Part shown: one piece after another, positions 1 to 5,445 of the stretch
How positions within the stretch are numbered: position 1 is the first letter of the stretch
Layout: each line of letters starts with the position of its first letter
From: Collinsella sp.
GTDB taxonomy: Bacteria > Actinomycetota > Coriobacteriia > Coriobacteriales > Coriobacteriaceae
Reading direction: 5' to 3'
NCBI GenBank assembly: GCA_022720335.1
Contig: JAIHVJ010000127.1
Coordinates: forward strand, 1-5,445
DNA length: 5,445 bases
Program-made: the position numbers and the translations under genes
Notes under the pieces: model-generated
The model's database searches: none
The model's input: only the letters and a program-made list of their open reading frames with translations
What the model was told of the DNA's origin: nothing

Positions 1-51
1 CACGCTCCCCCTCAAAGGGATAGAACGAATTTGTCAAATAGGCAGGTATCA
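1..51 (-). other. short non-coding edge downstream of holA, possible RBS of next gene
   Basis: This stretch follows the holA stop codon and contains no supportable gene or hairpin terminator, so transcription may continue out of the window. Near the edge the minus strand reads GAGGGGGA (positions 13-6), a purine-rich Shine-Dalgarno-like sequence. The GTG at 3-1 is too close to it to be a good start, so any start codon would lie just beyond the edge. In many Gram-positive genomes holA is followed by rpsT (ribosomal protein S20), but nothing here proves that gene is next. Confidence 0.3.
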
Positions 52-1014
52 TCACGATTTTCTCAAGATGTTCGTAATCCAGAGCAAAAGCGCGGTCTGA
101 GAATCGGCCGAACCCTTGAGCGCGAGCTCCACATCGACCGCGCCCTCGAGCGCTGCGACGAGCTCTGCCATCGAAAAGCGGCGCGCCCAGGTCAGGTGAT
201 TCTTGACCTGCCAAGACTGGAGCCTGAGCGTTGCGGCCAGCTCACGACCCTGTCCGCGCGCATCGAGCGCCTTGGCAACGATCAGCTCACGGATGCGCCC
301 GCACAACAGCGTGTAGGTCCACACGTAGCTCTTGGCGGGCAGTAGATTGAAGAGTTCGAGCGAGCGGCGCATGTCACGGGCCGAGACCGCATTGAGAAAG
401 TCCCAGGGCTGAACCTCGGCCGTACGTACAATCCAGCGCTCAACGTCGGCAAGCTCAATCTGGGGCGCCTCGACCATCTGGGCAAGCTTAGCCAAGTCGT
501 TATCGAGCATGCGGGTGTTCTCACCCGAACGCGAGACGAGCTCCTCGGCGGCCGCCGTCGAGATCGACTTGCCGTGCTGCGTCGCCATCTGCTGCACGCG
601 GCGCGGTAGCTCCCAGCGCTTGGTACCGGAGCAATCGATCACCGCCTTCTTGTCGATCTTGGCGATCGCCTTATACAGGCGCGTGTTCTTGGCAAGCGAG
701 TCGGCGATGATGAGACAAACCGTCGTGGGGCTGGGACTCGCCAGATAGTCGACAAGCGGCTCGGAGATCGCTTTGGCGAGTTTTGAGCAGCCGTCAAGGA
801 TTACCAGGCGAAACTCGCTGCCCATGGGAAAGGTGTTGAGCGATCCGATAATCGACTCGATATCGGGGTCTTTGGTCATATCGCGCTCGTCGAGGTTGAA
901 CTCGACCATACCCGACTTTTCCAGACGCGCCTTCATACGCGAGACGGCGTGATCGCGCTTGACGCCGTCGGTACCGACGATCAGATATGCCGGCAGCAGA
1001 CCGGTTTCGGACAT
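52..1014 (-). CDS. holA: DNA polymerase III delta subunit (clamp loader)
   Basis: The product is a 320-residue delta subunit of the DNA polymerase III clamp loader, a cytoplasmic protein that opens the beta sliding clamp so it can be loaded on primed DNA. Visible family features are the N-terminal PAYLIVGTD segment (about residues 8-16), which replaces a true Walker A loop as expected for delta; the MLDNDLAKLA helix (about 169-178); and the C-terminal collar domain with ALEGAVDVELALKGSADSQ (about 288-306), matching the family pattern of a conserved acidic residue followed by LKG. The length fits the usual 320-350. I chose the ATG at 1014 because GGGAGGGG lies 6 nt upstream. An in-frame ATG at 1056 would add 14 residues (MARYEFESLREGSA) but has no ribosome binding site and overlaps a possible -10 box. 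The gene follows comEC by 78 nt, a common pairing, and may share its transcript. Identification is by motif and context. Confidence 0.93.
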   Translation of the reverse strand: MSETGLLPAYLIVGTDGVKRDHAVSRMKARLEKSGMVEFNLDERDMTKDPDIESIIGSLNTFPMGSEFRLVILDGCSKLAKAISEPLVDYLASPSPTTVCLIIADSLAKNTRLYKAIAKIDKKAVIDCSGTKRWELPRRVQQMATQHGKSISTAAAEELVSRSGENTRMLDNDLAKLAQMVEAPQIELADVERWIVRTAEVQPWDFLNAVSARDMRRSLELFNLLPAKSYVWTYTLLCGRIRELIVAKALDARGQGRELAATLRLQSWQVKNHLTWARRFSMAELVAALEGAVDVELALKGSADSQTALLLWITNILRKS

Positions 1015-1020
1015 TGCGCT

Positions 1021-1028
1021 CCCCTCCC
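1021..1028 (-). promoter_or_regulatory. ribosome binding site of holA (decides the start)
   Basis: The minus strand reads GGGAGGGG here, 6 nt before the ATG at 1014-1012. It contains GGAGG, a strong complement to the 16S rRNA 3' end, and favours this start over the upstream in-frame ATG at 1056. Confidence 0.8.
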
Positions 1029-1054
1029 GCAGGCTCTCGAATTCGTACCGTGCC

Positions 1055-1084
1055 ATTTTAGCCCAGGGGCCAGCCGCGCGCCAA
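1055..1084 (-). promoter_or_regulatory. possible internal promoter upstream of holA
   Basis: On the minus strand TTGGCG (1084-1079) is separated by 18 nt from TAAAAT (1060-1055). These match the sigma-70 consensus at 4 of 6 and 5 of 6 positions. Transcription from here would begin near 1048 and give a leader of about 30 nt that includes the holA ribosome binding site. It lies entirely in the comEC-holA gap, which is sensible for an essential gene sitting behind competence genes. The spacer is one base longer than optimal and no extended -10 is present, so this remains a prediction. Confidence 0.35.
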
Positions 1085-1092
1085 CGATGTCA

Positions 1093-3396
1093 TCACGGTC
1101 GCTGGCATCGCATCGCAAAGCCATTCGCAGACGGCGTGACGGTAATGTCGCCGTGTTCGATAGTGCACGCGAACACACCACCCGCTTCCTTAACGGCATC
1201 GATGCAGGCATCGGACGGGTGGCCGTATCGATTCCCCTCACCCGCACTCGCAAGGGAAAGCTCGGGCTTCAGGACGTCCAGCAACTCACCATCGACTGAA
1301 ACCTTAGAGCCGTGATGCCCAAGTTTAAGTACATCGATATCCCCCACCTCCTGCACGAATTCCCGTTCTTGATCGAGCTCGGCATCACCGGTGAGGAGCA
1401 TACGCAGGCCCTTGCCTTCCTGAACATAAGAGAGCAGCAGGACAAGCGAGTCCTCATTTCCCTCGCCATCCACGGACTTGAATGGCCACATCACGCGGCC
1501 GCAAAATGAGCCGATGTCGACCGTATCCCCACGGCGCACCTGCCGATACTCCACGCCAGGTCGGTTCAATACCTCGGCAGGAGCATCCTCCAGCGCATCC
1601 GCCGCCACGGCAATCGTTCCGACCGAAAACTGTTCGAGCACGGCAGGCAGACCACCCCAGTGGTCCTCATCCCAATGCGTCACAAAGACGGCATCGATAT
1701 GGTGCACGTTATTGCGAACCAACGCCGCTACCACGCGCTCGTCGAGCCCGCAGTCGACGAGCGCTACTACGCCGCCCTGGCGGATAAGAATCGCATCGGC
1801 TTGGCCCACATCGAGCACCGTCACCGAAGGCGGAGCGAATCGATCCCAGTAGACGTACGGAATAGCAGCCAAGAGCACCAGGCATGCAAGCCCCACCGCC
1901 ATAGGACGTGCACGGGGACGCGGCCACCAGACCAGCAGAACCGCCAGCAAACACGGCACCAGGTAAATCCACACGCTATCGGGCGACACACTCACGGATG
2001 CGCCCGGAACGGCAGCAAAGAGCTGCTCAAAGAACAGGGCGCAGCGAGCGACAATCATGGGCACCACGAGCGCCCAAGTCCGCAACGGTCCCACGAGCGA
2101 AAAGGGAACCAGCACGATGGACACAGCAAGCAGTACGCTCACCACCGGGCCGATGACCGCATTTGCCAACGGAGCAATGAGCGAGAACGTACCGAAGGCG
2201 GGAATGGTAATGGGAAGAGTCGCCAGTTGCGAGCACAGCGTGACGGAAAGTATGCTGGCAACGCCCGATGGCACACCCAGCTCACCCAAAGCGTAGGTCG
2301 CATAGGGGCAAAAGCACAGAATGGCAAAGACGCTGACACATGAAAGCTGAAAGCCCATCTCGAACAGCACCGTCGGCCGCAGTAGCACAAAGATGGACAT
2401 GGTTACGAAGAGTGCCGATGCGCCGTGCCGGCGACGCCCCACGCCGTTTACGACAAGCGTCGCGAACACCATGCAGCACGCGCGCACGGCCGAGGGAGAC
2501 GCGCCCGTAAAGGCAGCGTAGCCCACAAGCGTTATCGCCAATATCGCCCGCTGAAGACCACGTGAGCACCGAGTCTTTTGCAATACACCCTCGATTACAA
2601 ACCCCACGATAGCCAAATGGCTGCCCGAGACGGCGATAAGATGCGCCGTTCCCGTTACCGAAAACCAGTCGCCCGCCGGCTGGGCGCGTAGCTCGGCCGA
2701 ACGACCGCAGACGACACCGGCTATGAGCGCACGCGCCGGGTCGGTCGCAGGCGCGATGGACGCAAGCAGCCCATTTCGCAGCCGAAGCAGCGGCCCCGGA
2801 GAACCCTCATCGATCGACACAATCCGAACGGCTTTTATCTTGCGTACCTCGCCTCGGAGCGCGCGCGATCGTCCAAACGCATCGTTCTCAAAACGTGAAA
2901 CGCGACCGATAACACGCACGTGCGCCCCGACCTTGAGCTCGCGGTCACACGATAGGCGAACCGCTGCCAAGTTCTTACCGTCCGCGCGTGCCTCGCAGGT
3001 ATAGGAATACACGTCGTCGTTTATGGATGGATCACCCTGCACGACAAACTCGAGGCTGCTTGCCGCTCGACCGTCGAGCGCCTTCGAGGCGCCTAGCGTG
3101 CCCACAGCCCACCACGCCGAGACGACCGCTCCCGCCACGAGACCGACGGACGCGGCATACAGCCACCGCTTCAAAGGGGCAAGCCGCGCACAAGATTGAG
3201 CCAGCACAACGAAGACCGCCGCCGCAATGGGAATGGCCCATAGCGGCCCGACCGCCGGCACCCGCTCCCTCAGCAGCGCATCAGCGGCCACGTTAAGCAC
3301 CAAAGCGCAGCTCACGCACATGCCGGCACACAGGGCCATCGTCCACGGCATCAAGGGCCGCGGAGGCATCACATGCTCGCGCTCTGTCGCACTCAT
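1093..3396 (-). CDS. comEC: ComEC/Rec2 DNA internalization channel with C-terminal metallo-beta-lactamase-like domain
   Basis: The product is a 767-residue polytopic membrane protein of the ComEC/Rec2 family, the channel through which one strand of transforming DNA enters the cytoplasm. Numbering is from the ATG at 3396. Three hydrophobic segments lie at about 20-42, 51-70 and 79-99. A soluble DUF4131/OB-like region follows (about 100-205). The Competence domain (about 220-510) carries the signatures HLIAVSGSHLAIVG (252-265) and GASPSAVRACCM (298-309) plus many membrane helices. The C-terminal metallo-beta-lactamase fold (about 522-767) has LDVGQADAI, the metal-binding THWDEDHWGG (573-582), LLTGDAE (667-673) and LGHHGSK (692-698). 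The HxDxDH ligands are intact, so nuclease activity on the non-transforming strand is plausible. The start overlaps the comEA stop as ATGA, implying translational coupling; no strong Shine-Dalgarno precedes it. An in-frame ATG at 3408 and one at 3369 are alternatives. The length is typical of full-length ComEC (about 750-800), with no frameshift. Confidence 0.95.
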   Translation of the reverse strand: MSATEREHVMPPRPLMPWTMALCAGMCVSCALVLNVAADALLRERVPAVGPLWAIPIAAAVFVVLAQSCARLAPLKRWLYAASVGLVAGAVVSAWWAVGTLGASKALDGRAASSLEFVVQGDPSINDDVYSYTCEARADGKNLAAVRLSCDRELKVGAHVRVIGRVSRFENDAFGRSRALRGEVRKIKAVRIVSIDEGSPGPLLRLRNGLLASIAPATDPARALIAGVVCGRSAELRAQPAGDWFSVTGTAHLIAVSGSHLAIVGFVIEGVLQKTRCSRGLQRAILAITLVGYAAFTGASPSAVRACCMVFATLVVNGVGRRRHGASALFVTMSIFVLLRPTVLFEMGFQLSCVSVFAILCFCPYATYALGELGVPSGVASILSVTLCSQLATLPITIPAFGTFSLIAPLANAVIGPVVSVLLAVSIVLVPFSLVGPLRTWALVVPMIVARCALFFEQLFAAVPGASVSVSPDSVWIYLVPCLLAVLLVWWPRPRARPMAVGLACLVLLAAIPYVYWDRFAPPSVTVLDVGQADAILIRQGGVVALVDCGLDERVVAALVRNNVHHIDAVFVTHWDEDHWGGLPAVLEQFSVGTIAVAADALEDAPAEVLNRPGVEYRQVRRGDTVDIGSFCGRVMWPFKSVDGEGNEDSLVLLLSYVQEGKGLRMLLTGDAELDQEREFVQEVGDIDVLKLGHHGSKVSVDGELLDVLKPELSLASAGEGNRYGHPSDACIDAVKEAGGVFACTIEHGDITVTPSANGFAMRCQRP

Positions 3397-4106
3397 ACGC
3401 AGATGCAATCTTTGATTTTGGCAAGCTTCTTCTCGCCGATTCCCGACACACGCATCAGATCGTCAACCGAGGCAAAAGCACCGTTCTTTGTCCGCTCATC
3501 GATAATCGACTGGGCCATAGAAGGCCCGATGCCCGAAAGCGTCTGCAGCTCCGCCGCACTTGCCGTATTGATGTTTACTAGGCCTGTAGCGCCACTCACG
3601 CCCGACGATGCGGAAGCCCCACCATCAACATCGGCTTCCGCAATGGACGCCTGCTGCTCCCCTACCGTTGGAACGTGAATCTTCTGTCCATCGACGACTT
3701 TAGATGCCCGATTGAGCCCCGTAACGTCTGCCTCGGGCGCCAGCCCGCCGGCGGCATCAATCGCCTGAGCCACCCGCGCGCCATCCTTGAGGCGATATAC
3801 ACCGGGCGACACAACGGCGCCATCAACATCGACATAGACCTCTGCCGCGGCAGACGCCTTAGGCGAAGAGCCTTCGGATGTCTTTCCGCTCGAGGCATCG
3901 CCGGATCCCGGCTCCACTAACGAGCCCGAACCATCAGTGCGCTCAAACGACACGCCGCCGGCACCGCCGCCAAGGTTCGCCATCGCCAAACCGCTCGCCA
4001 TCGCAATGACGCCCAGCATCGCCACCACCACTGCCTTATGACCGAGCAGCTTGCCCGCCCAGCGGTCCATCTTTTTGACCCGTTCGTGTTGTTCGCGCTG
4101 CGCCAT
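3393..4106 (-). CDS. comEA: ComEA-type competence DNA receptor (SLBB + helix-hairpin-helix)
   Basis: The product is a 237-residue membrane-anchored DNA-binding protein that captures double-stranded DNA outside the membrane and hands it to ComEC. From the ATG at 4106 the order is: a short basic cytoplasmic tail (MAQREQHERVKKMDR...), one transmembrane segment (about 24-45), a Ser/Gly-rich flexible linker (about 46-88), an SLBB domain (about 89-148, with VYVDVDGAVVSPGVYRL and a GLNRASKVVDGQKIHVP ending), a second Ala/Ser/Gly linker (about 149-174), and tandem helix-hairpin-helix motifs (175-237) with NINTASAAELQTLSGIG and VSGIGEKKLAKIK. The INTA..EL..L.GIG and GIG.KK..KI patterns are diagnostic. 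I chose the start at 4106 because GGGAGG lies 7 nt upstream; the frame remains open to 4184 but has no ribosome binding site there. The stop overlaps the comEC start. No comEB (dCMP deaminase) lies between comEA and comEC, unlike Bacillus. Confidence 0.94.
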   Translation of the reverse strand: MAQREQHERVKKMDRWAGKLLGHKAVVVAMLGVIAMASGLAMANLGGGAGGVSFERTDGSGSLVEPGSGDASSGKTSEGSSPKASAAAEVYVDVDGAVVSPGVYRLKDGARVAQAIDAAGGLAPEADVTGLNRASKVVDGQKIHVPTVGEQQASIAEADVDGGASASSGVSGATGLVNINTASAAELQTLSGIGPSMAQSIIDERTKNGAFASVDDLMRVSGIGEKKLAKIKDCICV

Positions 4107-4113
4107 AGCAAAA

Positions 4114-4119
4114 CCTCCC
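4114..4119 (-). promoter_or_regulatory. ribosome binding site of comEA (decides the start)
   Basis: The minus strand reads GGGAGG here, 7 nt before the ATG at 4106-4104. This near-perfect Shine-Dalgarno sequence fixes the comEA start and rules out the longer reading frame that begins at 4184. Confidence 0.8.
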
Positions 4120-4163
4120 AACAACATCGTGTCAGGAAAAGAGCCCTGCAACAGCCACGCTCC

Positions 4164-4175
4164 AAAACCGGTTTT
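4164..4175. repeat. perfect 12-bp palindrome AAAACCGGTTTT upstream of comEA
   Basis: The sequence AAAACCGGTTTT is its own reverse complement, centred about 63 bp upstream of the comEA start. The symmetry stops at the next base on each side. It has no loop, so it is unlikely to be an RNA hairpin and more like a DNA site for a dimeric protein. The partial motif CCAAAA at its left side (4162-4167) recurs at 4186-4191 and 4197-4202. An operator role is inference from position and symmetry only. Confidence 0.4.
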
Positions 4176-4184
4176 CGCGGTCAA

Positions 4185-4202
4185 ACCAAAAGCCGACCAA
4201 AA
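4185..4202. repeat. two direct ACCAAAA repeats, 11 bp apart
   Basis: ACCAAAA occurs at 4185-4191 and again at 4196-4202 on the plus strand (TTTTGGT on the minus strand), start-to-start distance 11 bp, about one helical turn. A related CCAAAA overlaps the palindrome at 4162-4167. Such spacing could place two protein subunits on the same DNA face, but short A-rich repeats also arise by chance in an AT-richer gap. Confidence 0.3.
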
Positions 4203-4276
4203 TCTTGCACAAATCTGTCCATTTATTCAGGCACACGTCAGCAAATGAACACTTAGTCGCAAAATGCCCAGATAGC

Positions 4277-4309
4277 AAAAGACCGACGATGCAGACGCAT
4301 CGTCGGTCT
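4277..4309 (-). terminator. rho-independent terminator of thiI
   Basis: On the minus strand AGACCGACGATGC (4309-4297) pairs perfectly with GCATCGTCGGTCT (4292-4280) around the four-base loop GTCT, giving a 13-bp stem. The stem is followed by T residues (TTTT at 4280-4277, the first still paired in the stem). It starts 10 nt after the thiI stop codon. The plus-strand side has no T tract, so it should act only on thiI transcripts. The T tract is short, which might allow some read-through into comEA. Confidence 0.85.
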
Positions 4310-4319
4310 ATGCACAAAT

Positions 4320-5445
4320 TTACTCGTGATCTTGGTAAATCTCACGCGGAGCAAGCTCCGAATGTTTGCGTTTTAAGGTCTTAGGGGCCTTATACGTGTT
4401 GCTCTCAAAGTCGATGTACTCGGTCTGCTTGAGCAGGCGCTCGATCATCTCCTCGTGATCGAACAACTCCCAGGCCTCATGCACGGCATCGAGTTTAGCG
4501 TGCGTCTCGGGACGGCGCGGCATAAACAGCGTGCAGCAGTCGGGAGCGGCCTCAGTCGAGATATCGAACGTACCAATCTCCTCGGCGCGCGCGATGATCT
4601 CCTGCTTGTCCGAACCGATGAGAGGGCGGAACACGGGGATCTTCACGGCCTCGTTGACGGCCATGATGTTCTCAAGCGTTTGGGAGGCAACCTGCCCAAG
4701 CGATTCGCCCGTCACGATAGCCTTGGCGCCCTCGATGTGTGCAATGCGCTCGGCAACCGAATACATAATGCGGCGATACATGATCACGCGCAGGTTGCTG
4801 GGACAGGTCACCGAAATCTCGCGCTGGCAGTCGCCAAACGGCACAACATACAGACGGCCGATCTGGACACCCGGCTCAAGGGCGCGAATGATGTCCTGCA
4901 CTAGATACTCGCTGGTATCTGGCGTCTGCGGACGACCGGAAAAATGCACCGGCACGCACACGGCTCCGCGTCGCGCGAGCATCCAGGTCGCCACCGGCGA
5001 GTCGATACCCGATGACAGCAGGGTCACGACCTTACCGGCAGAGCCCACCGGCAGACCGCCCACACCGCGCTCGGAGCGCGCGTACACATAAACGCTACCC
5101 TGAACAACCAGCACGTGAACCATCGCGTCGGGATCGTGCATTTGAACCTTTTTATCGGGGAACGCCTCGCACAGCACCTCGCCAACCTGTCGATTGATAT
5201 CAATCGAGGTGAGCCCATAGTCAGTATTGGAGCGCTTGGCGTGCACCTTAAACGAATCGAAAGGACCAAACTCGCGCAGCGCCTTGACGGCGGCGGCACA
5301 GTACTCCTGCGGGTCGCGGTTAGTGTGATACGCCAAAGACACACGAGCAACGCCGGGAACGGTGCGAATGACACGCGCCGCCTCATCGGCCTGATGCTCG
5401 TTAAAGGTCACGAGGATATAACCGGAAATTCGAGACACGGCATTC
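4320..5445 (-). CDS. thiI: tRNA 4-thiouridine synthase ThiI, 5' end missing at window edge
   Basis: The product is tRNA sulfurtransferase ThiI, which adenylates uridine 8 of tRNA and replaces its oxygen with sulfur; in many bacteria it also supplies sulfur for the thiazole of thiamine. The frame stays open to the right edge (about 374 codons visible). The GTG at 5438 is not a credible start: the text there aligns with the middle of the ferredoxin-like N-terminal domain, so I infer that roughly 45-50 residues lie outside. Counting from that GTG, the THUMP region spans about 35-130, GGLPVGSAGK is at 127-136, the PP-loop LLSSGIDSPVA at 140-150, YRRIMYSVAERIA at 221-233, VTGESLGQVASQTLENI at 242-258, RPLIGSDKQEII at 271-282 and the catalytic-cysteine segment DCCTLFMP at 300-307. 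There is no C-terminal rhodanese domain, as in the Bacillus type and unlike E. coli. The PP-loop has SSG in place of the usual SGG. A terminator follows, so it appears transcriptionally separate from comEA. Confidence 0.94.
   Translation of the reverse strand, partial: NAVSRISGYILVTFNEHQADEAARVIRTVPGVARVSLAYHTNRDPQEYCAAAVKALREFGPFDSFKVHAKRSNTDYGLTSIDINRQVGEVLCEAFPDKKVQMHDPDAMVHVLVVQGSVYVYARSERGVGGLPVGSAGKVVTLLSSGIDSPVATWMLARRGAVCVPVHFSGRPQTPDTSEYLVQDIIRALEPGVQIGRLYVVPFGDCQREISVTCPSNLRVIMYRRIMYSVAERIAHIEGAKAIVTGESLGQVASQTLENIMAVNEAVKIPVFRPLIGSDKQEIIARAEEIGTFDISTEAAPDCCTLFMPRRPETHAKLDAVHEAWELFDHEEMIERLLKQTEYIDFESNTYKAPKTLKRKHSELAPREIYQDHE

Larger units (their letters stand above)
4107..4276 (-). 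promoter_or_regulatory. thiI-comEA intergenic region, presumed comEA promoter region
   Basis: This 170-bp gap lies between the thiI terminator and comEA and must hold the promoter of the com operon if the terminator works. It is visibly more AT-rich than the flanking genes. The best -35-like hexamer is TTGACC on the minus strand (4184-4179, 5 of 6 matches), but no acceptable -10 lies 15-19 nt downstream. Other pairs I tried, such as TTCATT (4248-4243) with TAAATG (4225-4220), match only 3 of 6 at each box. I therefore place the promoter somewhere in this gap without naming its boxes. A weak standard promoter would fit either low expression or activator or alternative-sigma control. I see no riboswitch or small ORF that I can support. 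Confidence 0.4.

Noticed and set aside
32..37. Perfect TTGACA on the minus strand just after holA
   Set aside because: No -10-like hexamer occurs 15-19 nt downstream; the region there is GAGGGG. The nearest TAT-containing hexamer is only 9 nt away, so I do not call a promoter.
31..345. Plus-strand open frame of 104 codons opposite the holA 3' end
   Set aside because: It is antisense to the conserved C-terminal region of holA and has no motif; no ribosome binding site precedes its start.
1061..1070. GCCC/GGGC inverted repeat followed by TAAAAT between comEC and holA, resembling a terminator
   Set aside because: The stem would be 4 bp with a 2-nt loop, too tight to form, and no T tract follows on the minus strand.
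1660..2343. Plus-strand open frame of 227 codons inside comEC
   Set aside because: It is antisense to the well-supported comEC membrane domain, and its product is a low-complexity mix rich in His, Arg, Gln and Asn without a recognisable motif. Long antisense frames are expected in GC-rich genes with biased third positions.
4107..4184. 26-codon N-terminal extension of comEA to the in-frame ATG at 4184
   Set aside because: The extension has no ribosome binding site, would place extra residues before the basic tail and membrane anchor, and would make the strong GGGAGG at 4119-4114 meaningless.
4455..5091. Two overlapping plus-strand open frames (149 and 186 codons) opposite thiI
   Set aside because: They lie antisense to conserved ThiI motifs in two different frames and show no family pattern of their own, so they are frame shadows.
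5436..5438. GTG as the true start of thiI
   Set aside because: The frame stays open to the window edge, and the following residues align with the middle, not the start, of the ThiI N-terminal domain; the family-typical first 45-50 residues are missing.

Overview
The window is a compact, GC-rich, single-strand bacterial chromosome segment. Every gene I can support is on the minus strand, so transcription runs from high to low coordinates. From right to left they are thiI (tRNA 4-thiouridine synthase, cut by the right edge), comEA (DNA receptor of the uptake machinery), comEC (DNA channel with a nuclease-like domain) and holA (delta subunit of DNA polymerase III). I see no mobile element, tRNA, rRNA, CRISPR array, phage gene or sign of recent transfer.

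The gene order comEA-comEC-holA is a widely conserved late-competence arrangement. The GC richness, strong GGAGG-type ribosome binding sites, a Gram-positive-type ThiI without rhodanese domain and a ComEA with an SLBB domain all fit a high-GC Gram-positive. My best guess is an anaerobic Coriobacteriia member such as a Collinsella-like gut bacterium. This placement is inference from style and gene order, with only moderate confidence.

Layout: thiI (4320-5445, 5' end off the window) ends at a TAA followed by a clean 13-bp stem-loop terminator (4277-4309). A 170-bp gap without a gene (4107-4276) then leads into comEA. It holds a perfect 12-bp palindrome, a short repeated ACCAAAA motif and a strong ribosome binding site. 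comEA (3393-4106) and comEC (1093-3396) share an ATGA stop/start overlap, so they should be translationally coupled. A 78-bp gap (1015-1092) follows, containing a possible internal promoter and a strong ribosome binding site for holA (52-1014). The last 51 bases carry no gene but have a purine-rich stretch that may be the ribosome binding site of the next gene, just outside the window.

Functionally, ComEA would bind incoming double-stranded DNA at the membrane and ComEC would move one strand into the cytoplasm. HolA is a housekeeping clamp-loader subunit that shares the transcript or uses its own promoter. ThiI is a separate unit that thiolates uridine 8 of tRNA. I do not find a previously undescribed system here. 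The most useful second looks are the comEA upstream region, the altered PP-loop glycine of ThiI, and the start and promoter of holA.
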